Source of the DNA: JBBSAT01 sp046351235
GTDB taxonomy: Bacteria > Myxococcota_A > Polyangia > Polyangiales > Sandaracinaceae
NCBI GenBank assembly: GCA_046351235.1
Contig: JAXLYV010000010.1
Location: 1-64,000 of the forward strand
Direction: 5' to 3'
DNA length: 64,000 bases
In this document: positions 1-8,310 of the stretch, in pieces
Layout: every line of letters begins with the position of its first letter
Numbering within the stretch: position 1 is the first letter of the stretch
Translations under genes and position numbers: made by a program
The notes under the pieces: generated by a model
What the model was told of the DNA's origin: nothing
What the model saw: the letters and a program-made list of their open reading frames with translations, nothing else
The model's database searches: none

Positions 1-26
1 AAACGGCCGTGTCTCCAACAGCGGCG

Positions 27-80
27 GTGTCGTAGAGACGGTGTCGCAGAGACGGTGTCGCAGAGACGGTGTCGCAGACA
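27..80. repeat. 14-bp tandem repeat, about 3.9 copies
   Basis: The unit GTGTCGCAGAGACG is repeated head to tail at 27-40 (one T variant), 41-54, 55-68 and, partially, 69-80. It lies about 130 bp upstream of the monooxygenase start. There are no spacers, so it is not CRISPR-like. Function unknown. Confidence 0.9.
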
Positions 81-211
81 ACGACATCCATCGACCCGCA
101 GATACCTTGTCTTCTCTGCACCAGAATATGCCAGAGAGGGGCACTTGCCACAAGCCCGTATCTCCGAGCCAGAGTGCCGGCCTCACGCGGTCGCGCGAGG
201 AGGAAACTCGG

Positions 212-1702
212 ATGAGCAAGAAGACGAAGACGGAGCCGGGGCCGGGGCGCCCCGCGGTGGTGATCGCGGGCGGCGGGCCGACGGGGCTCACGCTCGCTGC
301 CGAGCTGGCCATCGCCGGGATCGACCTCGTGGTGGTCGAGCCACGCGAGACGCAGGCCAGCCCGGGAACGCGGGCCGGCGGCTTCCACGCCCGGACCCTC
401 GAGCTCTTCGATCAGCGCGGCATCGCCGATCGCTTCCTGTCGGCGGGGCGAACGATGCAGATCGCGAGCTTCGCGGGCGCGACGCTCGATCTCTCGGACT
501 GCCCGACGCGCCACCCCTACGGGCTCGCGCTCGGGCAAGTGCGCATCGAGGAGATCCTCGCCGACCGGGCACGCGAGCTCGGCGTGCCGTTCTCGCGCGG
601 AAAGCGTGTGGTCGACTTCTCGCAGGACGACGAAGGCGTCGACGTCGTGCTCGACACGGGCGAGACGCTCCGCGCGCACTACCTCGTCGGCTGTGACGGC
701 GGCCGGAGCCTGGTTCGCAAGACGGCGGGGATCGGATTCCCCGGATGGGATCCCTCCGTCAGTTACCTGCTCGCCGAGGTCGAGATGAGCGAGGAGCCCG
801 CCTCCGGCATGCGACGCGACGCCAAAGGCACGTACGCGATGGGCCGAATGGAGGACGGGAAGCGCGTGCGCGTCGTGCTCCGTGAAGAAGAGGTGCGCTC
901 CGGTGACTCGCCCTCGCTCGACGAGCTGCGCACCGCGCTCGTCGGGCTCTACGGAACCGACTTCGGCGTGCAGCCGGGCGGCTGGATCTCGCGCTTCACC
1001 GACGGGACGCGACAGGCCTCTTCTCTCCGCGAGCGCCGCGTGCTGCTCGCGGGGGACGCGGCGCACGTGCACTCGCCGATGGGCGGACAGGGGCTCAACC
1101 TCGGCGTGCACGACGCGTTCAACCTGGGATGGAAGCTCGCCGCCGTCGTGCGCGGCGAGGCACCGGCGTCGCTCCTCGACAGCTATCACGACGAGCGTCA
1201 TCCGGTGATCGCCGAGACGCTGCGGACGACCATGGCGCAGACGGCGCTCAGCCGCGCCGAGGCACGCACCGAGGCCGCGCGCGAGGCGGTGGCCGACCTG
1301 CTCTCGACCGACGAGCCGCGGCGTCGCTACGCCGCGAAGATGTCGGGGCTCGACCTCCGCTATCCGCTCGGCGATGCACATCCGCTGATCGGACGGCGCA
1401 TGCCGGATCTCGATCTCGTGACGAGCGAGGGGACGCGCCGCACGTACGCATTCCTCCACGCCGCGCGGCCGCTGCTCGTCGATCTCGCCAGCACGGGCGC
1501 CGCGCGCGAGGCCTCGCCCTGGAGCGCTCGTCTCACCGCGTGCGAGGCACGCTACGAGGGCCCCTGGCAGCTCCCCGCCGTCGGCGAGGTGCCCGCGCCC
1601 TCGGCCGTGCTGATCCGGCCCGACGGCTACGTCGCGTGGGCCTCGACGAGCGGTGTGCTCGGCCTACGCGAGGCGCTCACACGCTGGCTCGGGCCGGCCT
1701 GA
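212..1702 (+). CDS. FAD-dependent aromatic-ring monooxygenase (PHBH/PgaE-like)
   Basis: Predicted 496-residue flavoprotein hydroxylase acting on an aromatic or polyketide-like substrate with NAD(P)H and O2. The N-terminal Rossmann motif GGGPTG is at residues 20-25. A DG-type motif (CDGGRS) lies near 160 and the GD motif (LAGDAAHVHSPMGGQG) near 278-295; together these define the class A flavin monooxygenase family. The last ~100 residues match the thioredoxin-like tail of the larger PgaE/RdmE-type members. The frame is open from position 41, but the ATG at 212 is preceded by a GAGGAGGA Shine-Dalgarno at about 197-204 and starts just before the FAD domain, so it was chosen. Substrate unknown; no biosynthetic cluster surrounds it. 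Confidence 0.88.
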   Translation: MSKKTKTEPGPGRPAVVIAGGGPTGLTLAAELAIAGIDLVVVEPRETQASPGTRAGGFHARTLELFDQRGIADRFLSAGRTMQIASFAGATLDLSDCPTRHPYGLALGQVRIEEILADRARELGVPFSRGKRVVDFSQDDEGVDVVLDTGETLRAHYLVGCDGGRSLVRKTAGIGFPGWDPSVSYLLAEVEMSEEPASGMRRDAKGTYAMGRMEDGKRVRVVLREEEVRSGDSPSLDELRTALVGLYGTDFGVQPGGWISRFTDGTRQASSLRERRVLLAGDAAHVHSPMGGQGLNLGVHDAFNLGWKLAAVVRGEAPASLLDSYHDERHPVIAETLRTTMAQTALSRAEARTEAAREAVADLLSTDEPRRRYAAKMSGLDLRYPLGDAHPLIGRRMPDLDLVTSEGTRRTYAFLHAARPLLVDLASTGAAREASPWSARLTACEARYEGPWQLPAVGEVPAPSAVLIRPDGYVAWASTSGVLGLREALTRWLGPA

Positions 1703-1787
1703 CTCGAAGTGGCGGTCCATCGCTTCCGCCGCGCTCGGGCGCATCGGTCCACACATCACGCTCGCCGACGTGGAGGGAGCGCCGCGC

Positions 1788-2780
1788 TCAGCCCACCTCG
1801 ACGACGATCTTGCCGCCCACGTGGCCGCCCCACGCCGCGCTCATCGCCTCGGGGATCTCGGCGAAGGGCACGACACGCTCGACGACCGGCTTCACGCGGC
1901 CATCGGCGAGCAGCGCGCTCAGCTCCGCGAGGTCCTGGCGGCGCAAGCGCTCGTCGATGGTGAGCACCTCGAGGCGCCGGCCCGAGCCGAGGAAGCGGAG
2001 CTTGCCCAGCAAGAGCGCCTCGAAGATCTGCCGGTTGTTGCCGCCGACCATGACGTAGACGCCGCCGCGCTCGAGCCATGCGAGGTAGGTGGCGAGCGAG
2101 CGGTAGCCGTTGACGCCGAGCACGGCGTCGAACGAGCCCTTCGGCTCGGCGCCCCGGGCGTGGTCGACGACCTCGTCGGCCCCGAGCGAGCGCACGAGCG
2201 CGACGCTCGCCGCGCCGCAGAGCGCCGTGACGTGCGCGCCATAGGCCTTGGCGAGCTGCACCACCATCGTGCCGACGCCGCCGCCCGCCCCCATCACGAG
2301 CACGCGTTGGCCCTTGCGGAGCTTCGCGCGCTCGCGCACGGCCTGGATCGCCGTGATTCCCGCGAGCGGCGCGGCCGCGCACGCGTGCACGGAGACGCCC
2401 GCCGGGCGCCGCGTGACCTCGTCCTCGCGCAGCGTCATCGCCTCGGCGAACGCGCCCATCGCCATCGAAGAGCCGAAGACCTCGTCGCCGACCTTCCAGC
2501 GCGTGATGCCCTCGCCGATCGCGTCGACCACGCCGCAGACGTCCGCCCCGAGGATGCGCCGCTTGCGCGGGCGGAACAGGCCGTTGTCGAGGCGGGCGAG
2601 GAAGGGATCGGCGCGCGCGAGGCGCTGATCGGCCGCGTTGATCGAGCTCGCCGACACCCGCACGCGGATCGCACCGGGCCCAGGGTCGGGCAGCGGCACC
2701 TGCACCCGATGCATCACCTCCCGGGGCTCGCCGTAGCGCTCGTAGACGAAGGCACGCATCAGGCTCGGCGAAGCGATCAT
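1788..2780 (-). CDS. Zinc-independent MDR oxidoreductase (quinone-oxidoreductase-like)
   Basis: 330-residue medium-chain dehydrogenase/reductase, predicted to reduce a quinone, enone or aldehyde with NAD(P)H in the cytoplasm. The N-terminal GroES-like half (residues 8-130) begins with the typical MRAFVYERYG. The nucleotide-binding motif GAGGGVG is at 164-170. The zinc-ligand cysteine pattern of alcohol dehydrogenases is absent, which places it with NADPH:quinone reductase-like members. The first ATG (2780) and the internal ATG seven codons later (2759) are both possible starts; family alignment favours the inner one. It is convergent with the monooxygenase and divergent from the fasciclin gene. 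Confidence 0.85.
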   Translation of the reverse strand: MIASPSLMRAFVYERYGEPREVMHRVQVPLPDPGPGAIRVRVSASSINAADQRLARADPFLARLDNGLFRPRKRRILGADVCGVVDAIGEGITRWKVGDEVFGSSMAMGAFAEAMTLREDEVTRRPAGVSVHACAAAPLAGITAIQAVRERAKLRKGQRVLVMGAGGGVGTMVVQLAKAYGAHVTALCGAASVALVRSLGADEVVDHARGAEPKGSFDAVLGVNGYRSLATYLAWLERGGVYVMVGGNNRQIFEALLLGKLRFLGSGRRLEVLTIDERLRRQDLAELSALLADGRVKPVVERVVPFAEIPEAMSAAWGGHVGGKIVVEVG

Positions 2781-2901
2781 GCCGAGGTCTACGTCCGAGC
2801 GGCCGCGGTATTTCGCCGCAGGATCGCGCCGATCCCGGCTCCGTCGCCGTGGCGCGATGCCACCGCCGAGCCACCGCGTCGATCTTTGTACAGATAAAAC
2901 C

Positions 2902-2930
2902 TTGACACGACGTGGACGCGCTCCAGGATG
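2902..2930 (+). promoter_or_regulatory. Candidate promoter of the fasciclin gene
   Basis: A perfect TTGACA (2902-2907) is followed after 16-17 bp by a weak -10 (CAGGAT, about 2924-2929), in an unusually AT-rich patch for this window. It lies about 50 bp upstream of the ATG at 2978. Confidence 0.4.
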
Positions 2931-2977
2931 GCTGGCGGTCGGGGGATCCCGACGGGGCCATCAGAAAGGAACGACCG

Positions 2978-4378
2978 ATGACACTTGAGCTTCGATTGAA
3001 TTCCGTTCGCGCGATCGCGCTCGGCTGGATGTGCGCGCTGGCGCTCACCGCCTGCGACAACGGGACCACGACTCCCGCCGCCGACACCGGTCCCACGACG
3101 ACCGACGGCGGCGCCACCGATGCGGGCGCCGATGCAGCAGCCCCCGCGCAGTCGATCGCCGAGATCGCGCAGGCCGATGGCCGCTTCACGCTCCTGCTCG
3201 CGGCCGTGACGCGCGCGGGCCTCGCCGATGCGCTCTCGGGCGATGGCACCTTCACCGTCTTCGCGCCCACCGACGACGCCTTCGCCGCCTCCGGGATCAC
3301 GCGCGCGATGATCGACGCGATGCCGCTCGATCAGCTGACGCAGATCCTGCAGTACCACGCGCTCACGACCGAGGTGCGCAGCTCCGCGATCACGGCCGGC
3401 CCCGCGACCACGCTGGCGAACCTCTCGATCATCCTGGGCACGACCGGCGGCGTGACCGTCAACGGCGGCAACGCGATCACCGGCGGCGCGAACGTCGTGC
3501 TCGCCGACATCGATGCCAGCAACGGCATCATCCACGTGATCGATCGCGTGCTCCTGCCCCCGACGATCCCGCAGCTGGCGACCTACGCCGGGCTCACCTC
3601 GCTGGTGACGGCGGTCGGGTCGGTCGATCTCGCCACGACGCTCTCGGGCCCCGGCCCCTTCACCGTCTTCGCGCCGACGAATGCCGCCTTCGCCGAGCTC
3701 GGCGCCGGCGCGCCCACCGGCGACGCGCTCCGCACCGTCCTGCTCTATCACGTCGTCTCGGGCGCGGTGCCCAGCACGGGCGTGCCCGCGATGGCGCCCT
3801 CGCTCTCGCCCAACGAGTACGGCGACAACATGACGATCCTCTTCGACACCACGAGCGGCGTGCACCTCAACGGCGACACGGCCACGGTCGTCCTCGCCGA
3901 CGTGCGCGCGACGAACGGCATCGTCCACGTCATCGACCACGTCATCACCCCGATGAACGTCCCGCAGGCGGCCGAAGCGGCCGGCCTCAGCAGCCTGCTC
4001 ACCGCCGTGGGCGCGGCTGCGCCCCTCACGGACGGCACGACGGTGGCCGCCGCGCTCTCGGCCCAGGCGCCCTACACGGTCTTCGCGCCGACGAACGACG
4101 CGTTCGCGGCCGTCGCCTCGACGACCGCCACGCTCACGCCCGCGCAGCTGCGTGACGTGCTCCTCTATCACGTGCTCAGCCCGACCGCGTTCACGACGCC
4201 GGTGCTCGCGGCCGACCTGCCCGCGACCGCGACGGACCTCGCGACGCTGAACGGCGCCACCGCGCGTCTCGATCCGACCGTCACGCCGCCGACGATCGAC
4301 GGCCAGCCGATCGTGCTGACGGACGTCGTGGTCTCGAACGGCGTCGTCCACGTCATCGGCGGCGTCATGCTGCCCTGA
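2978..4378 (+). CDS. Secreted lipoprotein with three fasciclin (FAS1) domains
   Basis: 466 residues. The N-terminus is a lipoprotein signal ending in ALTAC, followed by a Thr/Asp/Gly/Ala-rich linker. Three FAS1 adhesion domains follow in tandem, each with the H1-box type motif (FTVFAPTDDAF, FTVFAPTNAAF, YTVFAPTNDAF) and ending in an H2-like NGIVHVID motif (third copy VVHVIG). FAS1 domains mediate cell-surface or matrix adhesion. The start at 2978 has AGAAAGGA about 10 nt upstream; the frame is also open to 2912 but that extension would bury the signal peptide. Likely monocistronic, with a hairpin downstream. Confidence 0.92.
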   Translation: MTLELRLNSVRAIALGWMCALALTACDNGTTTPAADTGPTTTDGGATDAGADAAAPAQSIAEIAQADGRFTLLLAAVTRAGLADALSGDGTFTVFAPTDDAFAASGITRAMIDAMPLDQLTQILQYHALTTEVRSSAITAGPATTLANLSIILGTTGGVTVNGGNAITGGANVVLADIDASNGIIHVIDRVLLPPTIPQLATYAGLTSLVTAVGSVDLATTLSGPGPFTVFAPTNAAFAELGAGAPTGDALRTVLLYHVVSGAVPSTGVPAMAPSLSPNEYGDNMTILFDTTSGVHLNGDTATVVLADVRATNGIVHVIDHVITPMNVPQAAEAAGLSSLLTAVGAAAPLTDGTTVAAALSAQAPYTVFAPTNDAFAAVASTTATLTPAQLRDVLLYHVLSPTAFTTPVLAADLPATATDLATLNGATARLDPTVTPPTIDGQPIVLTDVVVSNGVVHVIGGVMLP

Positions 4379-4704
4379 GCGAGACGCGGCCTCGCCGCGC
4401 CGACGCGGGCGTCGTCCGGGCTCGGACGGCGCCCGTCGTCGTTCCGTCACCCCCCCGGACGAGAGCGGCCCGCCCGCGGCGGGAGCGCGAGCCTCGGGAG
4501 GCACGTGCCCCGGCCTTTCTGGGGTGTTTCGCGTGGCGAGGCCTGCGCTCGATCGCGCGCTCGAGGTGCCCTGCGGCGAAAATCACGTAGCGCGGAGGCG
4601 GCGGCCGATCCAACATGCGGCGTCCGCGTAACGTTTGGCCTCTCGTTTTCTCGCTCTTGGGGGAACGCGGTACGGCGAGCCGACCGCGTCAGGAGAGAGA
4701 GAAA
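4379..4704. other. Intergenic region, 326 bp
   Basis: Holds a GC-rich hairpin at 4407-4434 just after the fasciclin gene and a long, T-rich leader before the RNA-binding protein gene (about 4630-4700). No ORF with coding character was recognised. The leader length fits a 5' UTR as seen for cold-shock-type RNA-binding protein genes, but no known motif was identified. Confidence 0.5.
4407..4434 (+). terminator. Hairpin after the fasciclin gene
   Basis: A 12-bp stem (GGGCGTCGTCCG against CGGACGGCGCCC, one G-T pair) closes a GGCT loop. It begins 29 bp after the stop codon. There is no clean T-tract, so termination is plausible but unproven. Confidence 0.45.
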
Positions 4705-5049
4705 ATGGGTAATCGTCTTTTCGTCGGGAATCTGTCGTTCCGTACCAGCGAAGAGGGCCTTCGTGACCTCTTCGCGCCCCACGGCGCGCAGAGCGTCAAG
4801 CTGATGGAGGACCGCGAGACGGGCCGCTCGCGCGGCTTCGCGTTCGTCGAGTTCGCCGATGCGGCGTCCGCGACGGCGGCGCTCCAGGCCACGAACGGCA
4901 CCGTCCTCGACGGCCGCCCGCTCCGCGTCGACACGGCGACCGAGCGCGCGCCCCGCAGCGGCGGCGGCGGTGGTGGCTTCGGCGGCGGCGGCGGCGGTGG
5001 TCGCGGCGGCGAGCGCGGTGGTGGCGGCGGCCGTCGCGACTGGCGCTGA
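4705..5049 (+). CDS. Small RRM RNA-binding protein with Gly/Arg-rich tail
   Basis: 114 residues. A single RNA-recognition motif fills residues 1-80, with RNP2 (LFVGNLSF) and RNP1 (RGFAFVEF) intact. The remainder is a low-complexity Gly/Arg (RGG-like) tail. This is the architecture of bacterial glycine-rich RNA-binding proteins described in cyanobacteria and myxobacteria, often linked to cold or stress responses; the regulator role here is inferred. Start chosen at the ATG 4705 because of the AGGAGAGAGA Shine-Dalgarno just upstream and because the RRM begins immediately. A strong intrinsic terminator follows. Confidence 0.93.
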   Translation: MGNRLFVGNLSFRTSEEGLRDLFAPHGAQSVKLMEDRETGRSRGFAFVEFADAASATAALQATNGTVLDGRPLRVDTATERAPRSGGGGGGFGGGGGGGRGGERGGGGGRRDWR

Positions 5050-5095
5050 AGCGCGTCGATCTCGCCGCGACCGCGGATCGAGATCGCGTTCCGAG

Positions 5096-5125
5096 ACGGC
5101 CTCCTTCGGGAGGCCGTTTCTTTTT
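5096..5125 (+). terminator. Intrinsic terminator of the RRM gene
   Basis: Perfect 9-bp stem ACGGCCTCC / GGAGGCCGT with a TTCG tetraloop, followed by TTCTTTTT. This is the only textbook rho-independent terminator recognised in the window. Confidence 0.92.
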
Positions 5126-5217
5126 CGGCCCGCGCCACCGAGGAACGAAACCGCAGCCGGTGTGCGTACGAAGAGCAGGACGAGCCACGGGGTGGTCGTC
5201 TCGATCGGAGCCGCGGT

Positions 5218-6417
5218 GTGGACGTGAAGCGACGGTCGTTTCTGCGCAGCACGCTGGCCCTGGGCGCGCTCGGCGCGACGGGCTGTTGCTTCTTGCCGAG
5301 CGAGCTCGAAGCGCCGATCCCCTCGGCTCCGAGCACGGTTCCGCCGACGACGAGCGCCGTGCTCGCGTCGCCGGCGCCGACGGAATGGGTCCCGGCGCAG
5401 ACGGTGGTGCTCGCCGTCGGCATCCTGCGCTGGGCGCGGGCCGACCTCTACGACGCGATGCCCGCCGAGGAGCGACGCGACCAGGCGCTCGTGGAGGCGC
5501 TCGTCGCGCGCGGGGTTCCGCGCTCGCGCATCACGTACCTCGTGGACGAGCAGGCCACGCTGGCCCGCGCGAGAGAGGCGCTCGCCGCATCGATCGCGGC
5601 GTGCGGACCCGACGACACGTTCGTCTTCTACTGGGCCGGTCACGGCGACCGCACCGACGCGGGCGCGAGCTACGCCGTGCCCTTCGACGCCGGCGACGAC
5701 AGCGCCCGGACGTGCCTCGGCTACGACGAGATCGCACGCGCGATCGAGCGCGGCGGGATGGGCCGCGCGCTCTCGTTCGCGGACACCTGCTACTCGGGCG
5801 CGCTCGCCGACGCGCTCGTGGCGCGCCGAGGCGGCCCGATGCGCGCCGGCTTCGGCGCTTCGAGCGCGAGCGAGTCGTCGACCGGCAACTGGACCTTCAC
5901 CGACGCCGTGATCGCCGCCTTCGGCGGGGACGCCAACGCCGATCGCGACCGCGACGGGTCGGTCACCCTGACGGACCTCGAGCGTTTCGTCGAAGAAGAG
6001 ATGGCCTTCGCCGACGGCCAGCTCGCGAACGTCCAGTGCACGAGCGATTTCCCGCGCACGTTCCGCCTCGCGGGCGCCGCCGCGCCGCCGTGCGTGCGCT
6101 ACGGCGAGCGCCTCGAAGTGCTCGACGAGGGCACCTGGTGGCCCGCCACGATCATCGGTCAGCCGGGCACCCAGCTCGCCGTGCACTACGACGGCTACAC
6201 CGGCAGCTCCGATGCCGTGGTCGACGTCTCCCAGACGCGCCCCTACGCGCCCCTCACCTACGCCGCCGGCACGCGCGTCGAAGTGCGCTGGGAGGGCCAG
6301 TGGTATCCCGCCGCGATTCGCGACCAGCGCCTCGGCGTGCACCTCGTGCACTACGACGGCTTCGCCGACACCTGGGACGAGTGGGTCTCGAGCGATCGCA
6401 TCCGCGTGCCGACCTGA
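5218..6417 (+). CDS. Caspase-like (C14) lipoprotein with EF-hand-like loop and two Tudor-like repeats
   Basis: 399 residues from a GTG start with GGAG 7-8 nt upstream. The N-terminus carries a Tat-like motif (KRRSFLR) and ends near Cys23/24, suggesting export and lipidation. Residues 60-235 form a caspase/metacaspase-like fold with catalytic His142 (WAGHGD) and Cys191 (DTCYSG). Residues 242-253 match a 12-residue calcium loop (D-x-D-x-D-G-x-V-x-x-x-D). Two related ~48-residue units at 294-342 and 350-397 share aromatic-rich WWPATI / WYPAAI and HYDG motifs, as in Tudor/Agenet-like folds. Caspase homologues cleave after basic or acidic residues; the substrate is unknown. The combination is unusual. 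Confidence 0.85.
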   Translation: MDVKRRSFLRSTLALGALGATGCCFLPSELEAPIPSAPSTVPPTTSAVLASPAPTEWVPAQTVVLAVGILRWARADLYDAMPAEERRDQALVEALVARGVPRSRITYLVDEQATLARAREALAASIAACGPDDTFVFYWAGHGDRTDAGASYAVPFDAGDDSARTCLGYDEIARAIERGGMGRALSFADTCYSGALADALVARRGGPMRAGFGASSASESSTGNWTFTDAVIAAFGGDANADRDRDGSVTLTDLERFVEEEMAFADGQLANVQCTSDFPRTFRLAGAAAPPCVRYGERLEVLDEGTWWPATIIGQPGTQLAVHYDGYTGSSDAVVDVSQTRPYAPLTYAAGTRVEVRWEGQWYPAAIRDQRLGVHLVHYDGFADTWDEWVSSDRIRVPT

Positions 6418-6483
6418 TCTCGGTGCGGGCAGGAGCGTGCGCGCACCGGCCGAGCGAGCGCCGGCGGGTCGCGATCGCGGCTC

Positions 6484-7290
6484 TCAGCGGGGAGGAGCCC
6501 CCTCGAGATCGAGCGACCAGACGATCCGGCCTTCTCCTTGTCCCTCGCGGAGCTCGAGCGTGAGCGAGGCGGGCTGCCCCTCGAGCGCGAGCTCGAGATA
6601 GCCATTCGTCTCCCGCGGGCGGGCGGCGAGCGGCGCATCGACCGACACCAGCGTCAGCGCCACCGCCGGCTCGGCGTAGATCGCGATCGCCCCCGAGAAC
6701 GCATAGGCCTCGAGGCTCGCCGCGCCCAGCGTGGCCCGGCCGAGCGAGCGACCTTGCGCGGGATCTCGGATCGCCGGCGCCGCATCGGCGGCGAGGCGAC
6801 GCCGCACGACCTCGCGCTGCGGGAGGAACGCGGCGTACGCATCCCGCGCACCCGAGCGGTGCAAGCGCAGCGCGACGTCGGCCGCGGCGTGCCCATCGAG
6901 CGCGCCCCGTAGCAGCTTCGCCACGTCGGCCGGCGTGGGCTCGAGCGCAGGAGGGCCATCCAGCGCGGAGAGCGGGCCGCCGCCGAGCAAGCCCGCTCCA
7001 CGCCGCGCCTGCTCGATCGCCAGCTCGAGCGCGTCCCGCGCGTCCTCGTCCACGGCGCCCTCGCCCGAGCGGAGCGCCCCCACCGTGAGCAGCGTGCGCC
7101 GCGCCTTGGCCGCCATCTTGTCGCGCGACGGAGCGCGATCGAGCAGGCCCAGCACGGCCACCGCCGTCCCCATCGCCGCAGCCTCGAGCACCACGCCGTG
7201 GGGGGCCTCGGGGGAGAGCGCGCCCGCGGCCAGGCGCTCGAAGGCCTGGGCCACGGCCGAGCCGTCGGCGGCGAGCAAATCCTTCGTCAC
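6484..7290 (-). CDS. Hypothetical protein, third gene of sigma-factor operon
   Basis: 268 residues if it starts at the GTG at 7290, which overlaps the TGA of the upstream 61-residue ORF by four bases. The frame is open further upstream, but that extension is Arg/Pro-rich and runs antisense to the overlap architecture. No family recognised. The sequence is helical and Ala/Leu-rich for about 180 residues, then beta-like and ends in SLDLEGAPPR. No transmembrane segment or signal peptide. Translational coupling suggests it works with the sigma-like protein, possibly as a modulator; that is inference. Confidence 0.65.
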   Translation of the reverse strand: MTKDLLAADGSAVAQAFERLAAGALSPEAPHGVVLEAAAMGTAVAVLGLLDRAPSRDKMAAKARRTLLTVGALRSGEGAVDEDARDALELAIEQARRGAGLLGGGPLSALDGPPALEPTPADVAKLLRGALDGHAAADVALRLHRSGARDAYAAFLPQREVVRRRLAADAAPAIRDPAQGRSLGRATLGAASLEAYAFSGAIAIYAEPAVALTLVSVDAPLAARPRETNGYLELALEGQPASLTLELREGQGEGRIVWSLDLEGAPPR

Positions 7291-7472
7291 GTGAGCACCT
7301 CTTCCATGCGCGATGCGGGGGGGACGGCGGCTGGCCCGACCGACTGACGGCGAGCGCGCCGCGCCCCGCCCGAGCGAGGATCGGGCGCCCGGGATCGCTC
7401 GCCCTTCCCGCCCTCGATCCGATCGTCCGCCGAGAGCAAGGCGCGCAGACGCGCGTGGGCCGAGCCGCTCAT
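7287..7472 (-). CDS. Small basic protein between sigma factor and hypothetical gene
   Basis: 61 residues, Arg-rich in the middle (GGARRARRQS). Its ATG overlaps the stop of the sigma-like gene (ATGA) and its stop overlaps the GTG of the next gene (GTGA). The double 4-nt overlap is the main evidence that it is real. No family recognised. Confidence 0.55.
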   Translation of the reverse strand: MSGSAHARLRALLSADDRIEGGKGERSRAPDPRSGGARRARRQSVGPAAVPPASRMEEVLT

Positions 7473-8266
7473 TCGGAGCTCTCCTCTCCGGCGCGCTCAC
7501 CCGCGTCCGACTCGCCGGGCTCGCCCGGAAGGGGCTTGCGTCGCGCAGGCCGGGAGAGACCCGCGTCGCTGCGCCGGGCTCGAACGGCCTCGCGGAGGGC
7601 CTCGAGCACCGTCGCGGCCTCGGCCTCGTGCGCCGGGATCATCCGTTCGAGCGCCGCGTCCAGCGTCGGGCGGCCGCGCTCGACCCACTTCGAGAGCCGA
7701 TCGACCCCCACGGACTCGTCGAGCGCGAGGATCGCCCGCAGATCCGCCACGCTCTCGCCGAGCACGCGATGCAGCGTCGCCCGCGCCTGGAGCCGGCGCA
7801 GATGGGCCTCGTGCGCCGGGAGCGAGAGCGTCGCGACGTACGCCGTGAGGCCTTCCTCCACGACCTCCACGAGCATGCCGAGCGCGCGCTCGTCGACCGC
7901 CCGTCCGTCGTCGCGCTCCAGCCGGTCCAGCGCGCTCGCCTCGGCCTCGTCGAGCACGACCCGATCGAGGCGGCGCACCCGCATGCGCGCGTGATCGATC
8001 TTCTTGTGCCGCACGATGCGCGTCACCCAGGCGACCGCCGCCCCCGGCTCGTCGGCCTCGAGCGTGCCCACGTGCTTGGCGATCGAGACGAGCGCGTCCT
8101 GCACCACGTCGTCGTGGTCCGGCCCCACGGCCGACCGGCTGCGCCGCAAGAACGTCTCGACCGAGCGCCAGTCGGCGAGCTCGCGCACGCGGTCGCGCTG
8201 GGCGACGCCGCGCGCGGCGTCCCGGAGGCGGCCGAGGGCTCGGTAGAGCTCGTCGCTCGTGGTCAC
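7469..8266 (-). CDS. Sigma-70-like (ECF-type) regulator
   Basis: 265 residues. Residues 35-98 resemble sigma region 2: the DHDDVVQDALVSIAKHV segment followed by a Trp-containing helix and RHKKIDHARMRVRR. Residues ~135-205 could be a divergent region 4. The last 35 residues are charged and disordered. It probably directs RNA polymerase to a small regulon, but region 4 is weak enough that a non-canonical role is possible. The GTG start is divergent from the aminotransferase gene and has a TACGAG hexamer 6 nt before it. First gene of a three-gene operon with 4-nt overlaps. Confidence 0.68.
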   Translation of the reverse strand: MTTSDELYRALGRLRDAARGVAQRDRVRELADWRSVETFLRRSRSAVGPDHDDVVQDALVSIAKHVGTLEADEPGAAVAWVTRIVRHKKIDHARMRVRRLDRVVLDEAEASALDRLERDDGRAVDERALGMLVEVVEEGLTAYVATLSLPAHEAHLRRLQARATLHRVLGESVADLRAILALDESVGVDRLSKWVERGRPTLDAALERMIPAHEAEAATVLEALREAVRARRSDAGLSRPARRKPLPGEPGESDAGERAGEESSE

Positions 8267-8272
8267 GAGGGG

Positions 8273-8278
8273 CTCGTA
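8273..8278 (-). promoter_or_regulatory. Possible -10 element of the sigma-like gene
   Basis: TACGAG (minus strand) ends 6 nt before the GTG start; no Shine-Dalgarno is seen. Weak because the last base is not T. Part of the leaderless pattern described in the findings. Confidence 0.3.
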
Positions 8279-8297
8279 GCACGACCTCGAACGGGAG

Positions 8298-8303
8298 TAG
8301 GTT
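8298..8303 (+). promoter_or_regulatory. -10 hexamer of the aminotransferase gene
   Basis: TAGGTT ends 7 nt before the ATG at 8311, which places the predicted transcription start at or next to the A of the start codon. Confidence 0.45.
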
Positions 8304-8310
8304 GGGGCCC

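Noticed and set aside
27..80. Tandem repeat as a CRISPR array
   Set aside because: No spacers, unit too short, no cas genes.
212..2780. Monooxygenase and oxidoreductase as a biosynthetic cluster
   Set aside because: No synthase, no regulator and the genes are convergent; nothing links them beyond proximity.
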